Made by a program: the position numbers and the translations under genes. Below, piece after piece: positions 40,956-52,194 of a DNA stretch of 64,000 nt (position 1 is the stretch's first letter; each line of letters begins with the position of its first letter). The stretch comes from Klebsormidium nitens. Taxonomy: Eukaryota > Streptophyta > Klebsormidiophyceae > Klebsormidiales > Klebsormidiaceae. Where the stretch lies: NCBI GenBank assembly GCA_000708835.1, contig DF237164.1:62001-126000 (forward strand). The letters are read 5' to 3'. The notes under the pieces are model-generated. The model saw only the letters and a program-made list of their open reading frames with translations. It searched no databases and was not told the DNA's origin.

Positions 40956-43012
40956 CTACTGTACGCATCTCGGACTCTGACTTTTGCCAAACGAGCCAAA
41001 GAAAACGACCCAGTCATCAATAAGCCAATCTAGCTCGAAGATCAACCGGTTCGCCGCATATCCAAGCCGTTTGAACAGAGCTTCGGGATCTGCAACGCAG
41101 ACGGAGGGGCATGTTAAAGAAGTAGTTGCCTGTAAGGACAAAATTGCATGCAAACGTTCCGGTGGACAGCGGACAAGGGATGCTCTCAGGCCCTTCGAAA
41201 GAGCACAAAGGGGTTCGTTCGCCGAGCTCTTTGCAACCTCAATCTTCTACCAGATCGTCAGAATGATAAAGAAGATGGACGACAAATTGCAAAAGTGGCC
41301 AACCGATGCATTTCTGGGAACAATTCAATGATCCAGCATACGTTGAATGTACTTTACCAGGTTGGCTCTGGAGAAGTGTTGCATAAACGACGCTAGATAC
41401 ATCAAGAAGCTCTGTTCCAGCTTCATTGTAAGGAGACAAAAGATTCGCACATTAAGAGTGCTTTACGATCTATGGTTGTGGCTCTTCGCTCCAATCGAAG
41501 AATCTGGATCGCTTCAAAGACTTTCATCTACCAAACAGCAAATGTAACGCTTGGGTTTTGCAAACGAAGGACCGGTTACAGCTTATCTACTTGATGAAAG
41601 CAATCGAGGGAAGTGAAAGATCCACAGAGTTACCGGAGTTGATAGCAAAGCTTACCTGCTCGTATCACAATAGGATTATCTCTAGTCAGACCAGCCCCAT
41701 TCCATGACAGGAAGGTCCAGTCCAAACCCCTCCTCTCATCCACCTCCTTGCCATCCAGAGTGTACATCCCAGAATCTTCTAACTTAAAATGAGTTGCTAA
41801 ATACGGAGCGTCTCCGAGGAGACGGATCATGTCATTTTCTTCCAAGGGGATTTCTCGTACGTCGTCTCCGTACTGAAACCAGAGCTTGCGGTTGGGCTCA
41901 TTTCCAGGTACTTGCAGGCGTAAGGAACGCTCATAGTCACCTGGAAACCATTAATTTGAGAATGTTAGAGAGTTGACCAATACTGAGAACGACCAACTTG
42001 AAGTCTGGGGCTGAACTCTCGGACGGTAAGAAATCAGAGCTTTGCGACAGGTCTGAAGAGGATTCCCCAAAAGGATCGTCCAGCTGGAGCCTCCGCAAAT
42101 CCATGATCACGGCTGACCAAATCAGAAGTTGCGCTTGAAGAATACCGGTGTCTTTCCCCTTCAAGAGAAAGCCCGAGAAGGGATAAAGTTCTCTCCTTAT
42201 ATGCACTTGCGGACGTCGACTATTTCATGAATCGTACAGGGGACATTTAATTCACTACTTAGAAAGGTACTGAACATCGAGATGAGTGAAAGCTACATCT
42301 AACCTCGATTTGCCAAAGTGACTCCTTACAGCCTAGAACAAAAAGATGGTCTTTGTAACGGTCAGAACAGCCATGCAACAGGCGCTCCCACCTTGGACCT
42401 TCCTGCTGCTGCTTACCAGGTGAGCAGAGTTTCTGTATTGCACGTTCACAATTTTCTACACATGGTCAACACGTCCCTTCAACCTCGTTGAACAAACATG
42501 TCAAATAGAGAAGTAACCTTGAACAAATATGTTGAAAAGAAAAGAACGTAATAGTCGTTAATCTGCCCTTTTGGTGTTACAAGTGCTTTGTAAAATGACA
42601 AAAGCTCGCAATTGGCTTTCGATAATGAACTATTCCGCATATGTTAATTCTCTCGAACACGTTCTGCCGTCCAGTAATATAGCCCTGATACAGACCGTCA
42701 GATTCAAAGGGACTGGTTTAAACCGAGCGCAACCGTTTGCTCACAATTTTTCCTGGCTGTCTCCATCCAATCATCCTCTGCTTGACGACGTTCATGATCT
42801 TTCTGGGAGAGCAGAGCTTGGCAGTGCCGATGCCGGTCTGCGAGCTTTGTAATCTCCTCTTCTTGGGCTCCTCTCTCCAGTGCTGTCTCAGCGAGTGCTC
42901 GTGCTGTCCGTTCGCACTCTTTATGGATTACCACCCATTCTTCTAAGCGCTTTCCTTCAAGAAGACGGTGCTCATATTCAAGCGACCAAGCCCACGGAGT
43001 TGGAACAAACCC
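40956..43012 (-). CDS. Unrecognised protein with a coiled-coil N-terminal part
   Basis: Four segments join in frame on the minus strand: 43012-42745, 42112-41984, 41940-41656, 41089-40956 (271 codons, no initiator seen; a Met at 42104 allows a shorter 179-aa three-exon form). Segment 1 is a charged, Glu/Arg/Ala-rich helix (LEGKRLEEW, ALAETALERGAQEEEITKL), likely coiled coil. Segment 2 is Ser/Asp-rich. Segment 3 looks globular (KLWFQYGDD, MYTLDGKEVDERRGLDWTF, NPIVIRA) and segment 4 amphipathic (ALFKRLGYAANRLIFELDW). The intron between segments 2 and 3 would be only 43 nt; without it the frame stops at once. I do not recognise the family and assign no function. Confidence 0.42.
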
Positions 43013-43182
43013 CTGGAGAGCCAGCAGGTTCCGCCGCCATGGGAAGACCACACAACCGCAGAACATGGTCGGTGTTGCCGCAAGGAGACAGAGTGGATTT
43101 AGTAGGTGATTTAACAAGCAGCGTGTTTTGGAAATCAACCAGCCACCACAAGGAGACAATGCCCAGTCTCAGGAAGCGTGTG

Positions 43183-43262
43183 GTGCAGGCCGCCGCGCGC
43201 GGCCGCTTGGTCGCGCCGCGTCCGGCCCGAGGGGGCGCGTGCGGGGTTTATCGCGGAGGTAG
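43183..43262. repeat. GC-rich element, copy 2
   Basis: GC-rich block closing with gggtttatcgcggaggtag; compare the element at 40056-40150. Confidence 0.5.
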
Positions 43263-43379
43263 TTTCAAGGTTTGAAATGCTGGAGCCTGCAAAGGAATTC
43301 GTAAACCGAGCTGGTTTGAGTGCTTGACCAAGGATTGACCACGCAAGGATGGCTCCAGAGCTCGACTGCATAACCATAA

Positions 43380-43936
43380 ACTTGGTGTCGGATTTCCGGA
43401 TGTCGGATTTGCAAGGCTCCCATCATCGAAGAGGACGGGCCGGTCGGTACCTACCCCCGCCTTCATTCTCGCGCCAAAATTTTGCAGATCTTGCTCTCCG
43501 CGCCAGTTCCGACCAATGTCCTCAAGGCGAATTGGCGCGAGCTAGAGCACGCCTAGCTGCAATTGGCCTGGGCTGGACTGCACATCATATGAGACTAAGG
43601 CGATGTACCGTAATATATGCATAATCCGTAATATATGCCACTCGATGTAATACATACCTAGTGCCTCAACCCCAAGTGAACTGTAAATCCAGAATTCGTA
43701 ACCCGTATAAATACCCGCTTCACACCCGTACCCACACTAAACCCGTGTACTAGCCCTACCCATTTCAGTACAGTGATACCGTGGTATTATCTCAGCTTAT
43801 TTGATTACCTGTCTTTCTTTATTTGTACCGTCCGATGAACGGTACCCTTGAATTTATGACGAAGTCGGCGGTCGGAACCGAGCCTCTGCTGGCTACGACT
43901 CTCCAAAATCCGACACCGAGAAATCCGACACCAACT
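43380..43936. mobile_element. Possible MITE-like element with 30-bp inverted ends
   Basis: 43380-43411 (ttggtgtcggattt, then tgtcggatttg) is the imperfect inverse complement of 43905-43936. Each arm itself contains a direct doublet of gtcggatt. The 557-bp interval encodes nothing recognisable. No target-site duplication is evident, so the element class is uncertain. Confidence 0.4.
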
Positions 43937-43958
43937 TTCTGGATAATTCGACAGCTGC

Positions 43959-44032
43959 TTATTCCCAGCTGGACAGAAATCGTCAGCACAGAAATCGTCA
44001 GCACAGAAATCGTCGGCTTATTCCCAGCTGGC
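43959..44032. repeat. Triple 15-mer framed by a direct repeat
   Basis: cagaaatcgtcagca occurs three times in a row (43974-44018, last copy with two changes), flanked on both sides by ttattcccagctgg (43959-43972 and 44019-44032). Confidence 0.9.
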
Positions 44033-44249
44033 TAGTGTAGCTAGGGCGGCCAGCTGGACCTCCTGTTTCCAAAGGCTCCCCACTACAGCTACGATTTTCC
44101 TTGGCCACGCTGACTACGCTGGCATGCTCTTTAAGTTTTACTCTCTTTTAAAGAAGAGGTAGCGCTTGGTGGAAGCGGAACCATGGGAACTCTGATTGAA
44201 CATCTTCGTACTGTCTTCTTCACCAATTAGCAATCTCTATAAGATGATC

Positions 44250-47200
44250 ATGGCAACAGACTTCGAGCAACATGCCGAATTGGTCCTGCACAATCTGGAA
44301 TACTTGTTGTGCGTCTCCGTGCGGAATGGAGATACCTTGTGCGTGGAGGTCGAGCAGAGAAACGATGGGAGCAGATGGAGAGGGGAATTTGAAGCTCAAT
44401 GTGAGTCATGGGTAGGCATAAACTGACAATGAAGCAAGAGAATTTTCTCTTGCAATGCACTATCAAATTGCGCATGTCGTTCTTTACTTTTTCGTTTGTT
44501 TCTCTCCTATGGCGCTTGAGCAAAGGCTAAGTCTTGCTGCAGACGTGGAGGAGATCACGCAGAAGACGGGGAGCTTCAAGCGCTTCCCAATATTTGTCCG
44601 GATGCTCCGGTCAGCTGTCACTCAGGAGAGCGAGAGTGTCTTTGTGGACTTGCTTTCATACACGGACCTGGAAGCTCTGAAAAACAAGTAAGTCGACCTT
44701 TCAAGCGCACACCAAATCTGCACGGGGACTCGTTTGGCTCCATGCAAAGGGGTTATGGGTGTCAATGCAGTGTCTTGCGTACATCTCAGCCTGCTGCCTG
44801 CCCTTTCTAGAAGTTCATAAGTTGAGTGAGCTGAACCGAGTTTGCAGGAAAGCGGGGGCCCAGGCGGCAGGATCAAGACGCCCCACTTCCAACAACAAGC
44901 GCTACCTCATTCTCACATACACGGCAGAATACGACAGGTAATTCCAACTGGGATTGGTCACCTGATCTAGGGCCGATCAGATTTCCTCCTGAACAGGGCA
45001 GAACGTGATTTCCTTGATGCTGCGGTACTGAAAGTGTGGTAAAAGCGATGCAAGTGATTGGTGATTCAGCTTACCAAGGTCAATGAAGCCATGAGACTCT
45101 TTAGGACACCTTCGTAGGAGTCCTGTTTGCTTAGAGCTGAACTGTATGCTCCCATCTTCTTGCAGGGTCCATTACCCCCTCCCTCTGCTCTATGAAGAGC
45201 ATCCAGAGCCAGTTGCACTGAAGGGAACCATCAAGCGCTTGCGGGACGAAGTAGAGTTTCTCCGCTCCCAACTGACCTCAAACATCTCGCGTTCCCCAAA
45301 GCTCAACACGCGAGCTGGACTAGCTAGCAGAGACTCAGACGTAGACCGGTTGAAAGAGGAGAACGAAGCTCTTCGAGAGGAGCTGCAAAGTTTGCAAGAG
45401 GATGGGGCCCATGCAAGGCCAGATGGCGAAGAAGGAGGGGCGGCAGAGCAGATTGGAGAGTTGCAAAACCAGTTGGATCGGGCCAAAAGGGAGAACAGGT
45501 TCCTGCAGGCAAAGCTTGATGCGTCGGTGAGCCCACACATCTTTCCCTTTGAACAGAGGCAGCAATTTCGTGTAACCACTCACTCTAGATGGTTGTTGTG
45601 ATTGTGAAGGAGTTTTGGACCCTGAATTCACGTGCTAGACGTTCTCGATTGCTTTGGATATGTGGGTCATTGAACCCGGTCCTCTTTCGCACACATCGAT
45701 GTTTCAAGAGTAGCTCTCGCATGGTAAAGGGTTAGCAACCCCTTCTCGAGTTCAGAGATGGCACCGTATTTGATGTATATCTGACGGACGAGTTCACCGC
45801 CTGTGTCCCGTCAGCATCATAGTCACTGTATCAGAGGCACAGAATCTGGAACTTTCCTCCCTGTCACAGTGTGAGGAGCTGGGAAGGCTCAAGCCCGGAA
45901 GAAGCCAAGCTGAGCGGGAACTCGAGATGCTGCGAAGGAGGATACAACGGATAGAGGTGAGGCCTTCCCTGGTCAATGTGCCAACTTTCGGATAACCACG
46001 AGGGAAACACCACGAACGAAGGAGTGGTCATAAAGCTTTTGTATTCATCTGAAGGAACTGGTTGTACGTCAGCTTTGAGACAACGTTTCCGCATTCTTCG
46101 ATCTCATGTCCATGGTCATTTCTCCTGCTTCGACTTTTGCATTCGGTGGCAAGGTTAGAAAAGTCGAGCGCTAGTGTGGTCTCAAAACTTTGGCGGGCCC
46201 ATGCGTTCATAGCCTTACCCATTCCTGCTCAGATCTTGATGTTACTAAAGCCTCGCTGAACATCTTGACTTATGGAGGACTTCTCGCTTCGTTTCCTTTC
46301 TGAACTCCCAACTCCTGTGGTCAACTCTGAAACGAGCCGTACTTCTCTCAAAGGTCCCTTTTCCTTGTCTCTTCATGCCGCTTCCCGCAGCAAAGGCCCC
46401 CATTTTGCACGCCTCTTCGTTTCTTTTTCGCTGGTCCCCACTTTGGGACATGTTCTTCCTCCCGCGTTGAGCCAGCTCATGATCACGCATTCATCTTCAG
46501 GAGGACGCCACCGCTGAGCGCAACACACACAAGCGCGCGGTGACGCGACTGGCGAAGGAGAACGCGGGGTTGACGGACGAGCTTCAGAAGCTGAAGGAGG
46601 TGGAGAAGCGACTCCGGGTGAAGCTCCGCGAAGCTGAGGGTCAGCTCGACATCCTGCGCCGCAGGTGAGGGCTCTCCGATTGTCGCTGATCTGAGAAGAT
46701 GTGCCAGTGGCTTGCGAGAAGGTCCTCTGTTCAATCCTCGTTCTGACAAAGGCGCCTGAAACGAGTGGGCGATGTTGTCAGTGTTCTGGACTAAAGATCT
46801 GTTCCATCGTGGAACGGAGCATCTGAAGGGTGCTCGGAAGATAATGATCGGGCAGCGTTGGGTCCTCCTTTTTTCCTGATTGCTCCCTAAACCAAACTAG
46901 AACACCTCCGCTCCTTAGCTGCACGGTTTCTATCTTGTGAGCCCGAACCCACCGGTAATGCTGAAGGCGAAAGTCAACAACCGGCTTTGGCATACAGTCC
47001 CGTTAGCCCATCGTTCAGGCTCGTCGTGGGATCGTCTATCAGGTGTTAGAAGCGAGGCTGTCACTCCAGTACTTTCAGGCCGCATTTGTCGATCGCCGTG
47101 CACTTATAACGGCTTCTTCCACAGAGAGAGGGACCGGATTCAGCACGTAAGCCTCTGCAGTCTCGCTGTCAATCTATCAACAGATCAGGATCCTGATCAG

Positions 47201-49948
47201 TCTAGTCGCTTGCGGTCTCCAGGCTGAGCCTTCGGGGCCGAGAGACGGCTCCGTTGAAAGGGCGGCCTTCCGCCCCCAACAGCCGGAACCCCTCCCCAGC
47301 CACGTCGCGGAACCCGACGCCGCCCGTTACGGCCAGGGATCAGAGCAACAGGAGTCGCAACCCCTCCCCTCGGTTCCCCACTCGGGATATCAGCCCACCC
47401 GCGTTCAGACGACCCTTCGCTGCCGTCAACAGAAGCTGGACACCTCCATGTGAGTTGTGAACTGGCCGAGGCTTTATTCGACCGGGTCTATCCATGAAAC
47501 CGATTGTTTGTCAGAGGAAGACTGGAGACGCTTGATGGTATTTGGAGGACTAATAATGACTCCGGTCGTAGCGCTGCGCCTTGAATAGTCGATCACGTCG
47601 ACGGGCCACCATTTTCAAGATCAGAGTACACCCAGTGCTACATGCGACAAGGAGAGACGTCCTCAGGAAAGATCAACAAGCTGCATAGATGTCAAACGCA
47701 GAGTTTCTCAGATGAGGATCTATTCAGCTAAGGTGGAGGATCAAGAACTGGGTTGCAGGATCTGCTTGGCAAGAAATGACACGATTGGCCCCTTTGATCA
47801 GTGCAAAGCCAAAACTTGATCGAGTCGCTTTTGCAGCCTCCCGGCCTCCTTCAAGGCCCGCCTCCGCGCCAACAACTTACCGACGATTCGACCCGACTGC
47901 ATACGTACGGGAACGTTCAGAAAAATTGCGGCAGGGCCGCGCTGGTAGCAGCGAACGGCAAAGGTCGAGCAGTGCGGACGCCAGGTACGGGCACGAACTG
48001 AGTTTTCAGTGTTGTCCTGTTGGGAAAGCGCAGGTCTGTCAGGTCGACTTTCTGGTAGAAGCGCCCGCTGCAAAGTGGCCGATTCGTGCGTTTTGGATGG
48101 TTCGTTGGAGGCGCGTTTGGGTTAAGCGAGCAAGTAAAATAATTGCTGCGATCTGCAAAAGGCGCCCCGGGCGGAGAGGAGCTAATCGGACCCGCTTGTT
48201 GCTTGCTTGCTTGCTTGCGTAGGTCTCGTCCAATGAGACATGCATGGCTCCTGCACAGTTCAATTTAAGCTTGCACTTTTATCTTACAGAGCTTCCTGTT
48301 GAGTGCGGTATGATGATGTCCATCACCGGCAAAACGCCCGAACCGTTGTTGCTTCCCCAAGCACCTCCGCTTTTTGGACGATCGGTTGTTTGCTTTTGGC
48401 AACTTGCCTTGAAGTCCACCCCAAGGGGTCCGTTCGCGGGATCGACACTGAAGGGTACACGGCTCGGGCTGTGGATGAAGCAGCCCTGACTACAAGTATT
48501 AAGTAGTCTTTTGAACAAACGATGCTGAGATCCGCCTTGTTTAAAGCCTCTTACGTTCTCTTACTCTTCTATCCATTTCCCCCCGCACACTTGTCCGTTG
48601 CGACCCGCCACCTCTTTCCCGCTCACCCCTCATACACGTTTCAAGGCTCCCATCCAACCCCCTCAGTCGCGTCTCTCTCCTCTCAGGGACAGCGGTCCTG
48701 ACGTCCCTCGTGGCGTTCCGCGGTACCAGCGCGCGACCGCGGCAGCGAGTGCGCGAGCCCGCGGGTTTTCCAGTGCGTCCCCGAGCCCTGTCCGCGAGCG
48801 CTCGCCTCAGACGCGGCAGTGGGGGCAGAACGGCCGGGAACAGCCCGCGGCGCCGGTTAGAAGGTGAGTTTTGCGCGCCTGCGAAACAATGAAGCTCTGC
48901 TTGGTGCTATTCAGAGAAAAGTCCGAACAGGATCAACGGCTGGCAAAAATTGGTTAGTTGCATTGCCGGGGTTGTTTGCCTGGGTAAACGTGGCAGTCGC
49001 GAACATCACGTCCTGTTTTAGCGACCTTGAGAAGGGCGTTCAGACAGTGAAGGAAGCGAGCTTTGGTATTCCCGCATGTTATCCGGTGCTGGATTGACTG
49101 TTATAGATAATAGCAGGCAAATCGTATGACTTGAGGGCAACATGGAAACGAGCGGTGCTCATCCGGTTGTGCAGATCAAGTACGGAGTACAACCGACCGC
49201 CAACGGGGTTGCAAGGAGGACGGTCGGCGCCTGTCAGCCCTTCCCGCGCGGATTGGGACCGAGTCGGAACCAGGAACGGAAACGGAAACGGAAACGGGCT
49301 CCCGCCCCGACTGGACGAGGACCCGTTGCAGCCCTCGTCCCGGTCGAGCTCCCCGGGGCGCGCCCTGCGAGACGTCAAAGAACGGCTAGCAAAGTAAGCT
49401 GCGTGTTAGTTCGCGAACGCCATGCGTGTCTGGGGTATATGCGCAGGCGAAACGGGGGTTTGTTGCTTCGTAACTGCCGGTAGTCATTAAAGGTCGTTTA
49501 GCGTAACGGGGACGAGATTTGCAGGTTCGACGGTCTTCACAACCTCTGTTCTTCTCATGTTCTCTTGTAGTCCCTTTATTGAGCCTGCTTTGCTCTGCGG
49601 GGTGACGGCTGGGAACGTGGATCGACGGATTTGCTTTACTCTGACAGCTTTGTGAATCGATGTCAGGGAGAGTGAAGCGGCCGTGCTCATAACGCTGTGT
49701 ACAATTGCAGGTACGTGAGCAAAGAAAGCGGAGAGTCGGTGCCCGGCTCGAAGCCGGCCAACGACCTTGAAGGTCTGGCCTCTGGTTCGGATGCCGGCAG
49801 GCTAGCTGCCACAGAACCGCAAAGTGTTCACGCCATTGCCGATGACACCAGTGCGGAAATAGCTGACATTGACTCCCGCTTGCATGCGTTGCAAAACTTT
49901 TTGCGGGCTGCAAAAAGTGCATCTGGTGGGCACAGTAGTGTATCATAG
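44250..49948 (+). CDS. CCDC61: CCDC61/VFL3 centriole-basal body protein
   Basis: Eleven exons: 44250-44400, 44543-44687, 44848-44937, 45166-45526, 45843-45956 (acceptor 45837 also possible), 46501-46664, 47223-47449, 47837-47984, 48687-48863, 49175-49393, 49711-49948 (677 aa); all phases fit. The N-terminal head (to about 150) has YVEEITQKTGSFKRFP, DLLSYTDLEAL and RYLILTYTAEYDRVHYPLPL, diagnostic of CCDC61, a SAS-6/XRCC4-like fold. A coiled coil follows (about 155-300), then a Pro/Ser/Arg-rich region with RNPSP repeats and the conserved RFDPTAYV. It ends with EIADIDSRLHALQNFL. VFL3 organises rootlet fibres and flagellar position in Chlamydomonas. The start at 44250 has A at -3 and G at +4; 44244 would add two residues. 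Exon 10 encodes a short Asn-Gly run from ggaaac repeats. Confidence 0.9.
48196..48218. repeat. (TTGC)n microsatellite in a CCDC61 intron
   Basis: Five to six units of cttg/ttgc in the intron between exons 8 and 9. Confidence 0.75.
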
Positions 49949-50849
49949 GGGAACCTTTGCTAAGACAGGTTCTATTTATAGCCTAAGTCAGTGGAGTTTT
50001 ATAATATTGTGACCTAATTTTCTTAGGAGACAAGGATCCGTTCTGTTCTCGTCGAGACCCTTCTCTTGTCGAGAAAGTCAGTATAGACACAACCAAGAGT
50101 TTCTTCCAATTGAGATAGTTCTAGTCGTTATCATCTACCATGGAGAACTGATTTGTGGACCTGCTTGTACTTGTGAGAGCATTTCGAGGATATTGAAAGT
50201 AAACTCTGTAGTGCACAGCAACGAGCAAGACTCATTGTTGGTACAGCCAGAATCGGTATATGGATCGGTATAGTTGAAACAGCTCGGAGTTCCCCTGAGT
50301 CTGCACTTCATCAACCAGCTCTAGCTACCTGCTTGCAATCATCTGAGTCCACCTGGCATAATGGTCAATCCGGGCTCCCTATGTATGCGCCCTTTCCAGC
50401 ACGCCACGTCGCGTGCATGTAAGTTTGACCATGTGTGAGGCCGACTCGATTGAGCTTGTCTCGGCATACGAAATCGCGCGTGCCAATATGTCCGGCGGGG
50501 CCGACCTGCAATTTAGCGCGGGCGGCAACGTTTGCTGGAATGAGGTAATCATAGCTAAGGTAGGGCGGCCTGCCGCCATGGCGGGCCCGTTCAATGACGA
50601 GTGCAACGGATCGGACACGACTCCGGTCACGCCCCGCGGCGGTCGCGACCTCGGAACCGTGACAGGCGGCCGCCCGCCGCGTCGTCGGAGCCAGCGTCAA
50701 AACCGTCGATGGGATCTTTGCAATTGGAGGTTGTCTGTCCGATTTTAGATGCGCGCGCGCCGGAACCTTATTTAACCGGGAGGAGCAGCGACTGTACTGG
50801 TTGGGGCGGTGGCATGCATGACCGCGTACCTACCGGTTTACAATTATCA

Positions 50850-50890
50850 ATAGGTATAGGTAGGTACCTATATAGGTACGGTAGGTAGGA
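50850..50890. repeat. GGTAGGT-rich palindromic patch
   Basis: taggtataggtaggtacc is followed by tatataggtacggtaggtag, forming overlapping GGTACCTATATAGGTAC-type palindromes. Related ggtaggtacc and acctacctgc words recur to 51220. Confidence 0.6.
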
Positions 50891-52007
50891 GCCGGTGCAC
50901 GCTGAGTGGGTACACGTATACCGTTCTAACAACTAGCACGTACATAGCAGTTCTGCTTTAACCTTTGGGTTATGACATCAGTTGACAGGATACCCCCGTG
51001 AATAGGAACACCTTGGTACGCCACAGGTGACATGCATGGTAAGATAGTATTCGTCCTGCAGCTGGCTGCTGGCCTCACATGTCACCTTCCATATCATGCT
51101 AGGTTACCTTATCATGGTAGGTACCAGTCTCTGATTCCTGCCTCTAAAACACACCAAGCCTCAAGGCATCGAGGACTACCTACCTGCAGCTTCACAACAC
51201 TTACCTACTCTATTCTACCCTGACATCACGTTCGCACGATCAGGCGCTCGTGGTCTCACCAACAGTTCGTCAGTTTGAGCTCCTTGCTGCCAGAGACTTC
51301 TGGGAGCTGAGTTCTGTGCTTACCACCCATTTTCGAAACAAGTCATCTCACGAGAGACAAGTCGGGCAGTTTGACGCAAAGTGCCCCATCAGCTAGCTCT
51401 TGTGCAACGATATGGTAAGGAGAAGGCCACCTCCTGTTGATTTCCATACGAAATATTGTGGCAGACGGCGTGCTTTTCTACTTTCAATCAAATCAATAGG
51501 GGCGAAAAGTATCACGAGATCATCGCACTTCTTTATCTTTAACGTGATTGGGAGTTGCTTTTTGGTTGAATGCCTACGTGCGTCAGTAAAATGTTCAGAG
51601 CTGGGCCCTGGAGCAGTACTAGAAGGTTCTCAACGCTAAGCAAAAGCAATCAGCATTGACAAACTGGCCCACGCAGCTTCGCTTGTAAATACGCAGCTCT
51701 AGCTGTTTAGCTCCAGCACATATTGGGTGTGACAATCGAAGAACTATTCGGTAGTTTGCCACCTGAAGTTTTATATCAAGCTTAGTCAAATGCAAAAGGT
51801 GTGCAGAGCAGGATCAAGCATTGAAAGCCACAATCTATCCACAAAGCAAGGCAGGTCTGCAGGAAGATGTTCAGACTCCCTACCCGCCAAAATAGCGCAA
51901 GCCCTGTACTCGCCACTGAAATCGGCATGGTTTACAAGTGCGGCAAGACGAGACGCTGAGAGTGTGATTGAATCCTCTTGCTGACCCGTTAATGGAGCTA
52001 TCGGCTG

Positions 52008-52140
52008 CTAACCAGGCTGATTACCAGACTGAGTCTCGGGTTATGGGACAAATAAACGGGCTTTAAGCTAGGTTAACGTTCATTTCTGGTTATCGGGCAG
52101 TCAACCAGAGTTGAACCAGTCCATAGCGAGCCCATGACCA
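52008..52140. repeat. Dispersed repeat, copy 2
   Basis: Begins ctaaccaggctgattacc and matches 38900-39045 in the same orientation. It ends just before the RSP9 start codon region. Confidence 0.65.
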
Positions 52141-52194
52141 TTTCTGATTACGGACCAAAAATTTCCGGAATTCCCTTTTCAGGCCGCCACTGTG

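Larger units (their letters stand above)
43013..44249. other. Repeat-bearing intergenic region upstream of CCDC61
   Basis: No gene supported. It contains the second GC-rich element, a 30-bp inverted-repeat pair, a 15-bp triple repeat, a run of acccgta-like words (43695-43760) and AT-rich sequence (43610-43660). Confidence 0.55.
49949..52194. other. Intergenic region CCDC61/RSP9
   Basis: No gene supported. 50400-50760 is CpG- and GC-rich with overlapping open frames on both strands and no recognisable product. 50850-51220 is dense in GGTAGGT/ACCTACC words. The right end carries the second copy of the dispersed repeat, which would lie in the RSP9 promoter or 5' UTR. Confidence 0.5.

Noticed and set aside
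47125-47146. 22-nt microexon (ERDRIQH) in CCDC61
   Set aside because: Including it puts the next exon in the wrong frame; direct joining of exon 6 to 47223 gives the conserved RNPSP frame.
50365-50748. Overlapping 111-codon frames on both strands in a CpG-rich block
   Set aside because: High GC removes stops from several frames at once; no family resemblance.
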